This document shows, one piece after another, positions 63,456 to 64,000 of a stretch of DNA of 64,000 nucleotides. Numbering within the stretch: position 1 is the first letter of the stretch; each line of letters starts with the position of its first letter. This stretch comes from an uncultured Hyphomicrobiales bacterium (GTDB lineage: Bacteria; Pseudomonadota; Alphaproteobacteria; Rhizobiales; Beijerinckiaceae): contig CAINED010000014.1 in NCBI GenBank assembly GCA_903847605.1, forward strand, positions 62,001-126,000, given 5' to 3'. A model generated the notes under the pieces. The model saw nothing but the letters and a program-made list of their open reading frames with translations, ran no database searches and was not told the origin of the DNA. The translations under genes and the position numbers were made by a program.

Positions 63456-64000
63456 ATGGCCATCAATCAGGGTCAGAACTACAATATCGACGCCTATCTC
63501 AACTGGGTCGACAAGGAAGGTCTGCCGATCGCCGAGGACTACGGCATCGACCTGTTCGCGGTCGAGACGAAGATGTGGCCGCGCTACGGCGTGAAAGGTG
63601 CTGCGGTTCATCTCAAGGGTCGCGGCGATTTCGCCAACATGTTCTTGCTCGACATTCCCCCGGGCGGCTCGACCGAGCCCGCGCGTCACATCTACGAGGA
63701 CGTTTATTATTGCCTCGAAGGCCACGGCTCGACACAGGTCGAATTCGCCGACGGCACCAAGCGCAGTTTCGAATGGGGCCCTCGCGCCATGTTCGCGATC
63801 CCGCTCAATGCGAAGCATCGCCACTTCAACGGCTCGGGCCGTGAGCGCGCGCTGCTGGTCACCACGACAGACCTGCCGCTGGTGATGAACACATTCCACA
63901 ACGAGAAGTTCGTCTTCGACAACAACTTCGACTTTAACGAACGCGCCGGCAAGCAGGGCTATTATTCCGGCGAAGGCGATATGATCACCGTGCGCCCCGG
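63456..64000 (+). CDS. Cupin-domain protein (3' end cut by window edge)
   Basis: The frame from ATG 63456 (behind AAGGAGAGGAAC) stays open for 181 codons to the window end. It reads MAINQGQNYNIDAYLNWV, then a cupin core: NMFLLDIPPGGSTEPARHIYEDVYYCLEGHGSTQVEF with a His, Glu and Gly pattern, and IPLNAKHRHFNGSG with a second His. These suggest a metal-binding beta barrel. It directly follows the EutA-like gene and is likely in the same operon. Function unknown. Confidence 0.8.
   Translation, partial: MAINQGQNYNIDAYLNWVDKEGLPIAEDYGIDLFAVETKMWPRYGVKGAAVHLKGRGDFANMFLLDIPPGGSTEPARHIYEDVYYCLEGHGSTQVEFADGTKRSFEWGPRAMFAIPLNAKHRHFNGSGRERALLVTTTDLPLVMNTFHNEKFVFDNNFDFNERAGKQGYYSGEGDMITVRP

Noticed and set aside
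1-64000. CRISPR arrays, insertion sequences, prophage genes and rRNA
   Set aside because: Looked for regularly spaced repeats, transposases, integrases, phage structural genes and rRNA blocks; none seen.

Overview
The window reads as chromosomal DNA of an alphaproteobacterium, most likely of the order Hyphomicrobiales (Rhizobiales). The grounds are the high GC content, the recG / sdhE / mfd neighbourhood, the tig, clpP, clpX, lon chaperone-protease block, an IalB-family periplasmic protein, hspQ, and an abundance of substrate-binding proteins, TauD-type dioxygenases and a complete TRAP transporter. The genus cannot be fixed from the sequence alone.

Region 1 (1-20.4 kb) is mainly housekeeping: a diguanylate cyclase cut by the left edge, RecG, a small secreted protein, dihydroxy-acid dehydratase (ilvD), a Gdx/SugE exporter, SdhE overlapping Mfd, then a minus-strand run (YejA-like binding protein, degenerate acyl-adenylate-like protein, DsbA/FrnE, TauD dioxygenase, YeiH exporter), followed by IalB, HspQ, NhaA and the NAD(P)HX repair enzyme Nnr.

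Region 2 (20.4-32 kb) is accessory. It holds a copper-oxidase-fold protein that has lost its C-terminal copper ligands, two tandem LivK-like binding proteins, a second TauD enzyme, a DUF2798 membrane protein, a 4,5-dihydroxyphthalate-decarboxylase-like protein, a PhyH dioxygenase, a large reductive-dehalogenase-like Fe-S protein with an internally duplicated catalytic module, a DUF336/PduO-C-like protein, a polytopic membrane protein and GtrA.

Region 3 (32-41 kb) is the protein quality-control block: tRNA-Leu, trigger factor, ClpP, ClpX and Lon. Three opposite-strand genes, two of them clearly lower in GC at least in part, sit between tig and clpP. Region 4 (41-64 kb) is catabolic and accessory: tRNA-Val, a 2OG-Fe(II) oxygenase, FkbM methyltransferase, GST, cytochrome P450, MetE-like enzyme, binding proteins, and a divergent Rieske oxygenase / PDR-type reductase / dihydrodiol dehydrogenase / MarR cluster. 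The intergenic region of that cluster carries two matching palindromes that look like MarR operators. Then follow an L,D-transpeptidase, a lipoprotein, ornithine cyclodeaminase, a cytochrome c followed by a haem-propeller protein whose leader carries an in-frame amber codon, a DctPQM TRAP transporter, a 73-residue protein, an EutA-like reactivase without visible EutBC, and a cupin gene cut by the right edge.

The most unusual items are the duplicated RdhA-like protein beside a PduO-C-like gene, the amber-interrupted haem protein, the paired palindromic operators, the EutA homologue without its enzyme, and a set of substrate-binding proteins that far outnumbers the transporter permeases. Four convergent gene pairs abut stop-to-stop with no intergenic base. 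I saw no CRISPR array, rRNA operon, prophage or insertion sequence.
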